The position numbers and the translations under genes were made by a program. The notes under the pieces were generated by a model that ran no database searches, had not been told where the DNA came from, and saw nothing but the letters and a program-made list of their open reading frames with translations. From assembly GCA_903813345.2 (NCBI GenBank), contig CAIIXF020000012.1, forward strand, positions 64,001 through 124,000: a stretch of DNA of 60,000 bases, written 5' to 3'. Origin of the DNA: Owenia fusiformis. Taxonomy: Eukaryota > Annelida > Polychaeta > Sabellida > Oweniidae. Positions 22,991 through 34,530 of this stretch are shown piece after piece (position 1 is the first letter of the stretch; each line of letters opens with the position of its first letter).

Positions 22991-25169
22991 TTGTTTTCAC
23001 TAGTAATTCTTTTTGCTGTCAGATAAAATCATAGTCCACTGATTTCAATAATATGTCACTCAAAATATTGGAAGCTATACTACATTTATTCCTAGCTAGA
23101 CGTTTATCTATCCGAAACAGATCGAGTTGCATTTTTTATCTGTATACACTATAATTCGTTTATAACACCATAGTGGCTTAGTGGCTCTCTTAATACTTGC
23201 TGAACAGTCAATTTTGATCCCTAGAAACGTTAAACACTGTGTGGTTGGGACAATTTTTTTCCAATTTATCGCGAAGCCTTAATCCTGTAATGATGATAGC
23301 TGAGTGTTAATTGCTTGTCTGCATTTATGACTAGAAAATCATTGAGGTGCACTGTAATCTCCTTCTATGCGCTTCATCCTGCGGCCCACTGCACGTGTTA
23401 TTCTAGAAACATTCGAGAAAATCTTTTATTGCTGCCAAATGCATATTATAAGCGAAATATTGGGGAGTAGACATATGATTTACTCCAGCGTCGTGAATCA
23501 AACGAATATCCGTACTATTTTGTTCAGGCATGGAACCAAAGCTACTCACTATCTGACTTTTTAGATGTTATAATGATTCTAGAATTTCCACATTTGGTTT
23601 GACGGTAGGGTTAGTAGATATACGATAATTATCACAATCACTTTCATGTTTATTATGTGAATCAAATTCCTTGTCTAATAGTTGAAAGCCAAATTCAATA
23701 CCATTCAATATCAATTCTTTATCACTATCACAATTCCTGCTTATTCGTATTCCTGCAATTCCAAAGTATCTGTTAAAGGACTGGTGACGTGTCCCTATTT
23801 TGCAAGTGCTGCATGAAAATATTGTGGATAGGCTTCTTCAAAATTATTTTCTGCACATTTTCCATGTGTGTATTTTTATAAACTGCCATACCTGCAGCCT
23901 CATGCACTATTCCATTGACGGCATATCGGGATATTCGTGTTTCCTCTCTGAGATTTCGCATTTTGCGTTGTGAGTTTAACATTAGAAGAATGGTCACTAA
24001 GCTGAATATGGGGGGGGGGGCACCACGTGGTAGGATTCTTGACTAAACAAAATTTCATCTTCATCATCTTCTCCCCAGGTCAGCATATTTTCATTTGTTT
24101 CTTTCTGCATGCGTCATCATATAGTAGGGAGGTTAAACTTAACGTAAATAGCCCACTTACCTATACCTATACGTAGTTTGTTAGTGCACTCAGCAATGCA
24201 AACCTACGGATATGTATAGGTATAGGTATACGTATATGTTTACGTTAATCTTAACCTTCCTAGTATCATGGGTGTCACCGTGTTGGTTTGTGCTTTGTCT
24301 CCAACATTAATCATGTGCTGACAAATTATCAGTTGACAAAATATCCGCTGACAAGTCATCCGACTTGGCTAATTTGTCCAACCAAAACTTTGTCTCTTGC
24401 AAGGTCTGATGTGAAAGGCGTGGCCAGCTTTCAGTCAGGGGGTGCGTTCGCTAGAAAAATTTCGGTTTTCAGATTTGTTTTGAATTTTACAAAAATTGCT
24501 GCAACTTCCTTCAAAATTGAGCTAGAAGCTTCAAATAAAAAGCCTTTAAAGCTCTTTTCTTCTTCTATCTAATGGTTTTATTTGTATTGGTAAAGGGGGG
24601 GGGGGGTTGCGATCGCACCCATCGCACTCCCCCTGGCTACCATGGATGTTGTTACAGGTTTGATATCACGCTCTGATCCAAGTGCTGCCTGATCCTGAAC
24701 TCCACCTGTGGTTTTGCCTGTGAGGTAATCCCAGTGCCCAAAGGCCCTCCCAAGCCCCAATCTGCCTAATTTGAGAGCAGCAATATCACAAATGTCAATA
24801 CCTTCATTAATCAATGCTTCTCTAGTGTCACTGTGTAGATTATTTTCCTGTGCCCATTGCTGGAAATAAAATGCTGTCATGTTGACTATCTATAATGACT
24901 ACTTTTGAGAAACAAGAATTTTTTTTCAAATTCTTAGGATGCTGCTTTTTTGCAATACCTTGTTATTGGCACTCTTTAGTGTATAATCAGAGCTGAGGGT
25001 GCTACCCTCTTTACCATATTTCCTCTCTAAATCCAAATAACAAGGTTATTTATCACTTAAAATCAGGATATTGTAAATTGAATTAATTACTTAAATAAAA
25101 TACTTTATTTATATATCATCGATTTTACTGATCAGATAATACCATGTTGTAATATACTTTACTCTCTAG
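22991..25169. other. Intron 3 remainder, no exon seen
   Basis: Apart from the palindrome at 24127-24260 and a G-run with GCGATCGCACCC near 24595 (a relative occurs in the opposite orientation near 59545), no domain-bearing frame is visible. A 100-codon minus-strand frame (24578-24880) is open but unrecognised. Confidence 0.5.
24127..24260. repeat. Palindromic repeat, about 134 bp
   Basis: GGAGGTTAAACTTAACGTAAA on the left pairs with TTTACGTTAATCTTAACCTTCC on the right, and CCTATACCTATACG pairs with GTATAGGTATAGG inside. It looks like a small palindromic MITE. Confidence 0.7.
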
Positions 25170-25361
25170 AAAGCAAAAAGAAATGCCCTGACCTGGTTTT
25201 ACCTAAAAACGCCAGGGTGGTTGCTGGTCGTCTAGCAGGCAATCGTGCGGGGGATTCCACGGTCTTCGAATGTGAGGAAAGATACGAGCAAATTGCAGGC
25301 AGCAGGGTTGTCAAATGTCTAAATGGTGGACGATGGAATGGATCACTAATAGAATGCAAAG
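25170..25361 (+). CDS. Exon 4: third sushi/CCP domain
   Basis: After the good acceptor TTTACTCTCTAG the exon reads KSKKKCPDLVLPKNA ... STVFECEERYEQIAGS ... VVKCLNGGRWNGS ... ECK and ends before GTGATT. Cys-Pro at the start, FECEERYE in the middle, GGRW and a final Cys fit the CCP consensus closely. It has 192 bases with phase 1 at both ends, so it can be added or skipped without breaking the frame. Confidence 0.85.
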
Positions 25362-26106
25362 GTGATTCTTCTAATTTATAATTGTATATCAATATATACA
25401 AGGCATGTTGTACAAACGCATTTATATACATATAGTAACTACTTGTATATATATAAACTATACGACGCCCAATCAGAAAGTAAGTAATCAAGTGCTCTCA
25501 TTTTTTCATACTTTATTCAATCACATTGACATTTTCACAGATGATGTAGAAAATAATAACCTATTAAACGAGACCAAGTTGATTACTTACTTTCTGATCG
25601 GGCCTCTCACATTCAAATAACAACTGAAATAGCTTTTCTCAACCTGCAGCTACAAAAATGCAGTTTTCTGCATTATAAGGCCAACGTAGAGTTCTCGCGA
25701 TAGCCATTATAAAAGAAATGTTCTTCAGGTTGGATTATTAAATCACAAAACTATTTTTCTTCTTTTCACAACCGTTATTTTTACTTTATAGGACGTTTCG
25801 GATCACATCTGGAGACTTTTTCAACGTTTATAAAAACTGAACTGAAGCGCTTCAAAGCAATTAAATAAAAACAATATTACGTAATATTAATTCACACATT
25901 AGGGTTAAAAAGATATTATATATAACATATTATATTATATTATATTGTATACCAAATGTTCCATTCTATTGAGGTGAATTCACCGAAAATATAATGGAAT
26001 ATTTGATTTATTATATCATTTGAATGTTCTCATTTTACTTAGAAAATATACAAATTAGGTGTGTATTTCTTTAAACCGCGTCAAACGTGCAAGATGAGTT
26101 TACTTG
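25362..26106. other. Intron 4, left part, nothing recognised
   Basis: AT-rich sequence with a short TATATTATATTATATT run near 25920. GCCCAATCAGAAAGTAAGTA (25467) and TTACTTACTTTCTGATCGGG (25581) form an inverted pair, probably a small palindromic repeat. Confidence 0.5.
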
Positions 26107-26666
26107 TAGCGAGATCAATAGTGCAAAAATAGTTCCTTCATGGAACGAAGCGTGAAACTTTCCACATATCATCAGAATACTATTCCCTTTGATTTAAGAG
26201 CCAGAGCCATTTTTGTGGTCCACTAGAATGATCAAAAAATAGTAAGTACCCCCTCCCACCAAATCCCATGGGGGTGGGGAGATATCGAAATATTTTTTTC
26301 ATAAAAAAATTTCTTTGAATATGGTCATACTACAGTTTTAGAGTGCTATTTTCATGGTTAAGAAATTTTGCAAACATAACAAGATGATTTATCATCAATT
26401 TTCATCATTGTTAAAGACTAATCATGGGCGACGCCCACTTTTCATACCTTGAACATTTAGGTTATTAAATCTCTATCATGGGTTGAACAAATAAATGTAA
26501 TTCAGTTTTCTGGATGACACCAGATACCTTTTTGATGTAAGGTGCTATAATTAATCTTTGCATTTGACTTCTTAAAGGCTTAGACCATATCACACCCCTG
26601 TTTAGAAGAAAGCAAGCAACAAATGTCCCAGATCTACAACATGTATCCACTATTCTATGTACATGT

Positions 26667-27400
26667 ATGTCGAGTCTCTGTACTCTCCTGAAGAGAACCT
26701 ATGCTACAGACACAACTGTCCAGAATTTTGATGATGATGTGCTTAAACAGTTTGATGAATGGTGTGCTGACCAAGTGCCTAAACAGTTTGATGAATGGTG
26801 TGCTGACCAACAGAATGTACCAGTCTTCAAGCTTTGGTTTCTGATTATTTAAATTGAAATACTGTGCCTTGACTATGTGAGGGCTAATAGGACAGGAGAA
26901 TTTTCCTCTTTATTTCCAGATGGTTTCTCTTTGATTTTCATAGTTGTTAAAGACTAGTCATGGGCGACGCCCACTTTTCATATGCTGAACATTTAGGCTA
27001 TTAAACCTCTTTCATGGGTTGAACCGGAACCAGAAAGGCCGCCACAGTCACAGCCTGCAGTCTCTAAATTCTCAAGAGAGCGTATACTACATATACAGCT
27101 GTCCAGAATCTAGATAATGAAGTGATAAACAGTTTGATGAAAGGTGTGCTGACCAACAAAATGTACCAGTCTTTAAGTTTTGCTTTCAGATTATTTGAAT
27201 CGAAATACTGTGCCTTAACTAAGTGTAGGCTACTAGAGAGGGAAATTTCCCTCTTTATCTCCAGTCAATTAGCAAGCTTGTCACCTGGTTTTTTGTTTTT
27301 TGACCTTGTCAATATACTTGCTGAGTACCAGTTCAGTATATCATCAGAACTCAAAGTTCAAAAATGGATAGCTTTTGGAAAAGTAAAAAATTAGAAATAT
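26667..27400 (+). pseudogene. Decayed coding arm of unknown family, left copy
   Basis: The left-arm frame includes DDDVLKQFDEWCADQ and, downstream, a piece ending SSELKVQKWIAFGKVKN. Shifting frame gives words such as LYLQ and WFF. The same segment lies inverted in the right arm. From memory it resembles a multicopy invertebrate family with REGNW...LHL and WFFAYDR..NYARY motifs, of unknown function. Frameshifts and stops make it a pseudogene. Confidence 0.5.
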
Positions 27401-28132
27401 CTCACTTCCCATGAAATTGCGTCTCCCCTTATTTCATGCTCCCACAGGTTCAGACACTACACCAGCAAAGGCTGGGAAAATGATTTGGGTGCCAGTGTAG
27501 AAAACATTGCCCCAAGCTTCAGATGCATGCCAAATGCTAGTAAAATGCAGGGATTGTAATGGACATGACACCTAGCTCAGTGATAATGATAATAGAGTGT
27601 TGAAGTGCTTAAATGCACAAAATAGAATATTTGAACTGCAGTTAAGATACCTAATAAGGTAACTTGTATCAATTAGTCAAAGTGCTCTCATTAAAAGTCA
27701 AAATAATGTATCATTAATTGTGATTTATATGTTATTATATCTTTATGTCTAAAAGGGGTGTGGCCTTTCAATTGACCTACTTAAAGCATTTATCATCTTA
27801 ACATAAATAACTGACTTATCTTATCAATTTTATTCAGCCTTATTAGGTAATTTTCCTATTCATAATGGAACACTCATTAACTTGTATATTAACATGTTGA
27901 TAAAGTGGGTGTCGCCCTTGGTCAGGCTTTAATAATGAATATCCATGAGATATACGGATGCAAACTTGAAAATTGTTTTTAAACACTGAAAATAAAATAA
28001 CATACTAAAAATGAATATAGATCATATTTAAAAAAATCAACAAAAAAATACTTCCCTCCCCCTCCCCCCAGTATTTGATGGGAGGGCACATTTGCAGTTT
28101 TTCAACTCATCAGGACACCATTCCCTTTGATT

Positions 28133-28980
28133 TAAGAGCCAGAGCCATTTTTGTGGTTCACTAGAATGACAAAAAAGCACTTGCATCTTTTTGTTGAGCA
28201 CTGTTGTTTGCAGCTGCATTTTACTAGCATTTGGCATGCATCTGAAGCTTGGGCAATGTTTTCTACACTGGCACCCAAATTATTTTCCAAGCCTTTGTGG
28301 TAATGGATTCCCAACTCAATTGTGAGGGTGAAGCGAGGACTGACATAGGTATAATTGTCTGGAACCAACTTATGGTGGGATGTTCTCAATTTGAGTTGTT
28401 TTCTTTGTGAACATTTCTTGTCTTGCAGCATTTACAGTTATTTCATTGTTGTCTCTATTGTATAAAATCACAACAAAACGTTCAATGATTGGAATCCAGA
28501 TATAGTGTCTGAACCTGTTGGGGCATGAAATAAGGGGAGAAACATAGTCCTACCATGTCAAAGGGCAGCTGCAATTTCATGAGAAGTGAGATATCTCTAA
28601 TTTTTTACTTTTCCAAAAGCTATCCATTTTTGAACTTTGAGTTCTGATGATATACTGAACTGGTACTTAGCAAGCATATTGACAAGGTCAAAAAACAAAA
28701 AACCAGGTGATAAGATTGCTAATTGACTGGAGATAAAGAGGGAAATTTCCCTCTCTGATAGCCCACACTTAGTTAAGGCACAGTATTTCGATTCAAATAA
28801 TCGGAAACCAAAACTTAAAGACTGGTACATTCTGTTGGTCAGCACACCTTTCATCAAACTGTTTAGGCACTGGGTCAGCACACCATTCATCAAACTGTTT
28901 AAGCACATCATCATCTAAATTCTGGAAAGTTGTATCTGTAGCATAGGTTCTCTTCAGGAGAAAATAGAGACTCGACATAC
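28133..28980 (-). pseudogene. Decayed coding arm of unknown family, right copy
   Basis: The minus strand reads DDDVLKQFDEWCADP, then in another frame IREGNFPLYLQSI ... WFFVF, and finally, lower in coordinate, LVKCSCKQQCSTKRCKCF, a CxC-type tail. The order (FDEWCA, REGN, WFF, Cys-rich tail) agrees with one ancestral protein. It is broken by several stops. The protein-level similarity with the left arm is high, so arm copies are either recent or kept alike by gene conversion. Confidence 0.5.
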
Positions 28981-29554
28981 ATGTACATAGAATAGTGGAT
29001 ACATGTTGTAGATCTGGGACATTTGTTGCTTGCTTTCTTCTTCTAAACAGGGTTGTGCTATGGTGTAAGCCTTTAAAAAGTCAAATGCTAAGATTAATTA
29101 TAGCACCTAACATCAAAAAGGTATCTGGTGTTATCCAGAAAACTGAATTACATTCATTTGTTCAACCCATGATAGAGATTTAATAATCTAAATGTTCAAG
29201 GTATGAAAAGTGGGCGTCGCCCATGATTAGTCTTTAAAAATGATGGAAATCAATGATAAATCATCTTGGTATGTTTGCAAAATTTCTTTACCATGAAAAT
29301 AGCACACTAAAACTGTAGTATGACCATATTCAAAGACATTTCTTTATGAAAAAAATATTCCTATATCTCCCCACCCCCATGGGATTTGGTGGGAGGGGGT
29401 ACTTACTATTTTTTGATCATTCTAGTGGACCACAAAAATGGCTCTGGCTCTTAAATCAAAGGGAATGGTATTCTGATGATATGTGGAAAGTTTCATGCTT
29501 CGTTCCATGAAGGAACTATTTGCCTGTTTTCTTGCACTATTGATCTCGCTATTG

Positions 29555-31043
29555 TGACATCACTTGGTTATAAACATCAACAGCATGGCATCGGATACAC
29601 CGTTCTTATGAGTATCCATGATCATTCTACAAATATAAGCAGTGTCCAAGAATGTTTTACAATTTTGTTATGACGTCATAACAAAAATTGTTATTGTCTG
29701 CTAATGTTCTGAACATCCGGGACTTTCTACCGTGGAATATACTCCGTGGTATATACTCCGTGGTATATACAGTTGAAAACGAGGCTGCAGCTGAAGACTG
29801 CAGGAGACAGGGAAATACACCCTCATATTTTTAATCATGTGATCGGTTCTTATCCAATGAGAGAGCGAGAGACATTCCAATGATATAATAAATTATATTA
29901 TACTTTATATATAACGTGTGTCATAATTTGTCTATTAAATTAATATTTTATTTATTAAAGGTTGTATATAACTATCAAAGTGATTTTCACCCCATTTCAA
30001 AGCCTTAATACAGCACGTTGCTGTGTATATATCATATGGATCCTTACTTAAACATTTGTAGTGAATATTTCATCTTTCATGTAAAGAAAACAGAAATTGA
30101 TAAAATATTGACCGAGTGGGAGCTGTTACATTGACTCCTACTTTAGGCAATTTTTTGAACGTTTCGTCCAGTGTAATTAATGAGGGATGCTTTAATTCAA
30201 TTACAATAAGATTGCCGTTTTTGAGCTTATTACTTGAAAGCAATATGCAATTTTATTATCATATATTAATAATAATATGCCGAATCATTCGCATTATCAT
30301 AGAAAGCTTATTATACCCCAGTAAGAGCTAATTTTGTATATAAATGTGAAATAATTTGGGGAATCCTCTCAAATAGGATTTAATTAAAAAATGTTATATT
30401 AACATGAATAACATTTAACCGATGTGAGAGTAAATATAATCTCCCTGAATATATGGTCCAGGGGACCACACATCCTAGGAGCCTAGGATGTATTGTCTTA
30501 ACCGGACTATATTTACTGTATTGATATATACAATATAACCCCGGACTATACATGCTGACGGACTATATATACGTTGACAACGTATCTAGATGTCGTACAT
30601 ACTTATTTGATATCATATTTACGAATTAAAAAACACCGCATCCATCCAATCACCGTTGGTATAGTGGTTAGGATAGTCTTCTGGTTGTTGCTTATGGTGT
30701 GGTTCGAGTCGCACTCCTTCCTATTTTTGTTTTTCTTTCACCATATTTTACATCAAATGGAACTCAAATTGTCTTCGCGTATTCGTGCCCTTGTTTTCCT
30801 GAGATAATTCTTTAATATTAATACACGTTCAGGAGACTATAACTTCTAGGTAATTATGTCCCCGAGACAAACTATTAATTATTCTTAATTTTCTAGATGT
30901 TCATGTCCAAGCGTACTTAGATTTTCTGGTTGCCTCTGTCCCCGAGACAAGTTATCCTCATTTTTATAGTGATAGATGTCCAGGAGACTTTGCTTTGCTT
31001 CAATGATTAAGTTCAAATGATGGTATTTCATTTTAAGATTTAG
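29555..31043. other. Intron 4, right part
   Basis: No exon seen. It includes a repeated CTCCGTGGTATATA word near 29740, a perfect palindrome ACATCCTAGGAGCCTAGGATGT at about 30470-30491, and the tRNA-like segment at 30644-30719. Confidence 0.5.
30644..30719 (+). tRNA. tRNA-like sequence, pseudogene or SINE head
   Basis: TGGTATAGTGGTTAGGAT (A-box type) and GGTTCGAGTCG (B-box type) are about 34 bases apart, the spacing of a tRNA promoter. The acceptor stem does not pair and the T-stem is imperfect, so a working tRNA is unlikely. It is better read as a tRNA-derived SINE or pseudogene, nearest in style to tRNA-Glu or tRNA-Asp. Confidence 0.4.
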
Positions 31044-31226
31044 AACCAGTGGACTGTGTCTGGGGACCCTGGAGTAAAGATACAAAGTGCACCTGTTGTG
31101 ACGAATGTTGTTTCAAGTACTGCCTAAGATACCGGAAAAAGAAACCTGCCCATGATGGGGGAAGGGATTGTGTTGGGCAAAGCACAGATTATGTCATTAG
31201 GAAATGTGACAAAAAGGAATGTGCGA
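31044..31226 (+). CDS. Exon 5: TSP1-like domain
   Basis: After acceptor TTTTAAGATTTAG the exon reads (E)PVDCVWGPWSKDTKCTC then CFKYCLRYRKKKP, GGRDCVGQS and KCDKKECA, ending before GTAAAG. WGPWS, a basic stretch and GxxCxG...C...C are TSP1 hallmarks. The region between is unusually cysteine-rich (CTCCDECC), unlike the downstream TSP1 repeats. Phase 1 at both ends. Confidence 0.8.
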
Positions 31227-31481
31227 GTAAAGATTGTTATTATATATGTTTGAAAGAAACTGTCTATTTTTACGACTTGCTAATAGGGAAATTTACTAAA
31301 CGCCATTTTTATTTTCAAATTATTATGGCACATTGTCTTCTGTTTAAAGTGCCTTTAATTATTCAACAATATTTTAAGTTAAATTAGTAAAAATCGAAAT
31401 AATATAGTTATATGATGAACGAACTAAGGGTATATTACAGATATAACATAAAACTCAAGACAAAATTCATGTATTTCATAG

Positions 31482-31612
31482 AGACGTGGGAAAAACCAAA
31501 ACGATGTTGGGGATGGGGTGACGTCCACTATCACTCATTTGATGACCTGGAGTACAACTTCCAGGGTGTTTGTAAATACACTCTAGTGGAAGACACGATA
31601 GGCTTCTTTAAG
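31482..31612 (+). CDS. Exon 6: VWD domain, part 1
   Basis: The exon encodes KTWEKPKRCWGWGDVHYHSF then DDLEYNFQGVCKYTLVEDTI. This matches the start of a von Willebrand type D domain (CxxxGDPHYxTFDGxxYxFxGxCxYxL). Here GDP is GDV and TFDG is SFDD. Acceptor TTTCATAG, phase 1; donor GTATTC, phase 0. Confidence 0.85.
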
Positions 31613-33344
31613 GTATTCTAAATGCCATTATTAATAGTTATAAAAAATTAGCATGATTAATTTTTGAGTTTTGGAGTCACTTACTTGATAATAAGGTTCT
31701 TAATACATCATGATAAACCATGACATCTCATTTCTTCTCAGCCCTGAGATGTTTCAAGTGAAACAGAAAGATGTTATGAGTATCAGAATGTTTACAGTCT
31801 AATGATATTCATGAATACTTTTTGAAATTCAAATTATGAAATATCTGCAATTGCTTTTCCTTTGTTTCTTTTTTTTCCTTAATTTACAAAGTTCGTTAGT
31901 TTGTATAATCGTAAACCAACAGCACCACACCATGGGCATAGTTTTTCAATTAAAGGGTTACGATAAGTTTCCCGTATAAAAACGGCATGGCGGCTCCAAA
32001 CGAGTCAACTGGATCAGTCCATTTTTAGAAATAAGGGGAGTTTTGTAAATGCCAGTTGAAATCTATATAGGATGAAGAAAAGTTGGAAATGAAATAATCC
32101 GTTTACTATGATTCTATAGAAAAAATTGAGAGAGTGAATTATCCAGAGGATGCAAGTACATAAGCCAGCAATATAAATCCTTGTATCAAAACTGCTTCAT
32201 TTGTAGGACATTTCATATAAGCCATGCTGTGTGTTAAAGTGTCTCACATATTCGATCAAAATTTGCCATGCAAACATGTTAGTCTACTTTACTGCCCCCC
32301 CCCTTGCTGTAACAAGGAACCCAAAACACATTAAAACGTAAACATAAACCAATTAGTCACTTCACTATGAAAGTGAGGGGTGTGCGCTGTGTGCATGGCC
32401 TAACACAATATCAGTGGTCATTTACTGTGTCAACTTAGTAACCCTTGCATATCGTGCTCACTCAAGTATTGAATAATTTTTTTATGATCTAAATGTTTGT
32501 GGTTTATAAAAAAAATGTGATATATTTTAGTTAGAAATACATTAATTAAATATATATTCATTCAAACAGCACTAGAATGCGGGAAGAAAGAGCAATGGTG
32601 ACAAAATGCAGACAGAATTTTCCGTAAGGGTTTCAAACATTTCTGAACACAATCATACATGTACTTCATGTGTACCGTTATTTTTAGTGCTGTATTTATA
32701 GATATAATTTCACGTATTAAAATCATATTTTCCAGCAATGACTTCAAATTCGGAACCACACCCATATCACATTTTCTTCAATAACTCCAAACATGTGTAA
32801 ACATTGACCATGTGCATATAAATCCAGATTTCATGAGGTCTTTTCTATTCGAGTACCTCATACACCCCTGCATGGATTTGAGTTGGATTCGCCTTTTATA
32901 CGTGAGCCGGTACACATCGCAAACGCTGATTGGATAAAGATTGCGAGAATCTTTAATACGTGATGGGTAAATCTAGATGTCAATCTTACCTATTACACAT
33001 GAATAGAAGATCCTGAAACCTCACCCATAAAATGCGAAATTGATTTGTCAAAATAAAAATCTCACTTTTATAAATGTGTGACGATCTATACTATATATGA
33101 TTGCAACATATAGGTGTTTACAGGCAGAGGTGTTTACACAACGACCTCAAACCTGGTATACCCTTGAGTATTATCCCGGATCGCGGCTTTTATACTAAAC
33201 GGTGAGCAACACCAAAAATGAGCGTTCGATTTGCTAAACGATATGCGTCACCCTTTAAACACACATTAAAAATACTATTTCGTAGAATAGGGTTAATGCA
33301 AGTAGTTCTACTTACGTCATATATTCAACATACTACATATTTAG
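31613..33344. other. Intron 6, nothing recognised
   Basis: AT-rich intron sequence. No domain-bearing frame, clear inverted repeat or retroelement motif was recognised by eye. Confidence 0.5.
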
Positions 33345-33461
33345 GTATTTGTGAAGAATCGACAATGGGGGAATAGAGCATTATCTGTGACACAATATGT
33401 GGAGATACATTTAGCAGGGGACATCATTAGACTCGATGGACCAGGATCAATACAAGTAAAA
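33345..33461 (+). CDS. Exon 7: VWD domain, part 2
   Basis: Thirty-nine codons, phase 0 at both ends: VFVKNRQWGNRALSVTQYVE then IHLAGDIIRLDGPGSIQVK. The pattern of alternating hydrophobic residues fits VWD beta strands. Flanked by acceptor ACATATTTAG and donor GTAAGC. Confidence 0.75.
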
Positions 33462-33675
33462 GTAAGCAATAAATTGTTTCAGAACCATTCTGTGGTCAGT
33501 TCTAATTAATACGATATATTACAGGATTTTACGTAAAGTATATCACAATCACGGTTACATAATATGATACTGATAAAACGTGGATCATCATCATTATGAA
33601 ATTACGTCCATCATAATCATGTAGCTTGGGATTTAGATCAATTTTGTATTTATTTGTTTACCTATATAAATCTAG

Positions 33676-33855
33676 GTAAATGGAATTCCATTGCCACCAG
33701 AGAGTCTACCCTATAACACACAATGGTATACTGCCAATGTAGTAGGCAACACGACGACATTTGAGAGTACCCCGCTCACCCTAAGGATACAGTTTAACAT
33801 TCATCATGGTTACGGTGACGTGTATATTACATTAGGGCGGCAGTGGATGCAAATG
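33676..33855 (+). CDS. Exon 8: VWD domain, part 3
   Basis: Begins VNGIPLPPESLPYN after TATAAATCTAG and continues through RIQFNIHHGYGDVYITLG to RQWMQM. The donor ATG|GTTGGT is weak. It was chosen because it keeps phase 0 and joins smoothly to VDGLC in exon 9. An alternative phase-0 donor at GGTGAC|GTGTAT would shorten it by 12 residues. Confidence 0.7.
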
Positions 33856-34027
33856 GTTGGTTTTCAATTATTTTTTTTTGATGGTCATATGTATTACAAA
33901 ACACCGCGATAAAAATAATCATCAAAGAGGTCAACCAGTTAATTAAAAATAGAATGACCTCATACTACTAAGATCTAACGCATAATAAAAAAGTATGAAA
34001 ATAAATTCCGTCTCGTTTTATGGACAG

Positions 34028-34167
34028 GTGGACGGACTTTGCAAGAATTACGATGACAATACGCCGAATGACTGCACGGATAAAGCAGGCACTGATTTAT
34101 TAGGAAACCCAAATAAAGGAAAACTTCTTGGTATCAGTTACAAAGTCCCAGATCCCCAAGACCCAGA
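34028..34167 (+). CDS. Exon 9: VWD domain, part 4
   Basis: Starts VDGLCKNYDDNTPNDC after TATGGACAG. GLCKNYDD corresponds to the GLCGNFNGD motif near the end of VWD domains; the usual Gly after Cys is Lys here. Ends ...DPQDPE before GTGAGT, phase 2. Confidence 0.8.
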
Positions 34168-34406
34168 GTGAGTATGGTTTGTCTGACTAGAAATTTCATC
34201 AAACGCAAAGAACATTCGTATACGCGTATATACATGTCCTAATTTACAAATACAATTTAAAATGTACAAACAATTAGAAGCATTTGGAGTATTTGTATTG
34301 ATATAATATCTAATCTAAGTGCCCTTTTCCTTCATGGCTCATACGATGATGCTTATAGGTTGTGATGAGTACTTAAATACCATTATCATAGCTTATTGCT
34401 TTATAG

Positions 34407-34508
34407 TTGCGTCGACATGCTCAGAACCTCCGGTCCAACATGCCCCGCACAAACTAAGGCAGCTGCCAACAAATTCTGTGGTTCCTTTGTAAATGACATT
34501 GCTGTATC
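34407..34508 (+). CDS. Exon 10: C8 domain, part 1
   Basis: Reads DCVDMLRTSGPTCPAQTK then KFCGSFVNDIAVS, preceded by TGCTTTATAG and followed by the strong donor GTAAGT, phase 2. This is the spacer and first cysteines of a C8 module after VWD. A transposon starts 22 bases beyond the donor. Confidence 0.7.
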
Positions 34509-34530
34509 GTAAGTAAAGAAGTCACTGCCG

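Larger units (their letters stand above)
26107..29551. mobile_element. 3.4-kb inverted-repeat element with coding arms
   Basis: The ends are a perfect 20-bp inverted repeat: TAGCGAGATCAATAGTGCAA at 26107-26126 and its complement at 29532-29551. TTG flanks both sides (26104-26106, 29552-29554), a possible 3-bp target duplication. The long inverted arms (about 26107-27550 and 28200-29551) carry the same decayed coding segment. The middle holds an extra direct copy of an outer segment at about 28103-28170. It lies in intron 4. Confidence 0.8.

Noticed and set aside
24578-24880. 100-codon minus-strand frame ending in a G-run repeat
   Set aside because: It has a plausible composition but no recognised domain, and its 3' end lies in a dispersed repeat.
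30644-30719. Functional tRNA gene
   Set aside because: The acceptor stem does not pair and the T-stem is imperfect, so only a tRNA-derived sequence is supported.
33856-33912. Read-through of exon 8 to the stop at 33912
   Set aside because: It would end the protein inside the VWD domain. Exon 9 continues the VWD consensus in the correct phase, so a weak donor at 33856 is more likely.
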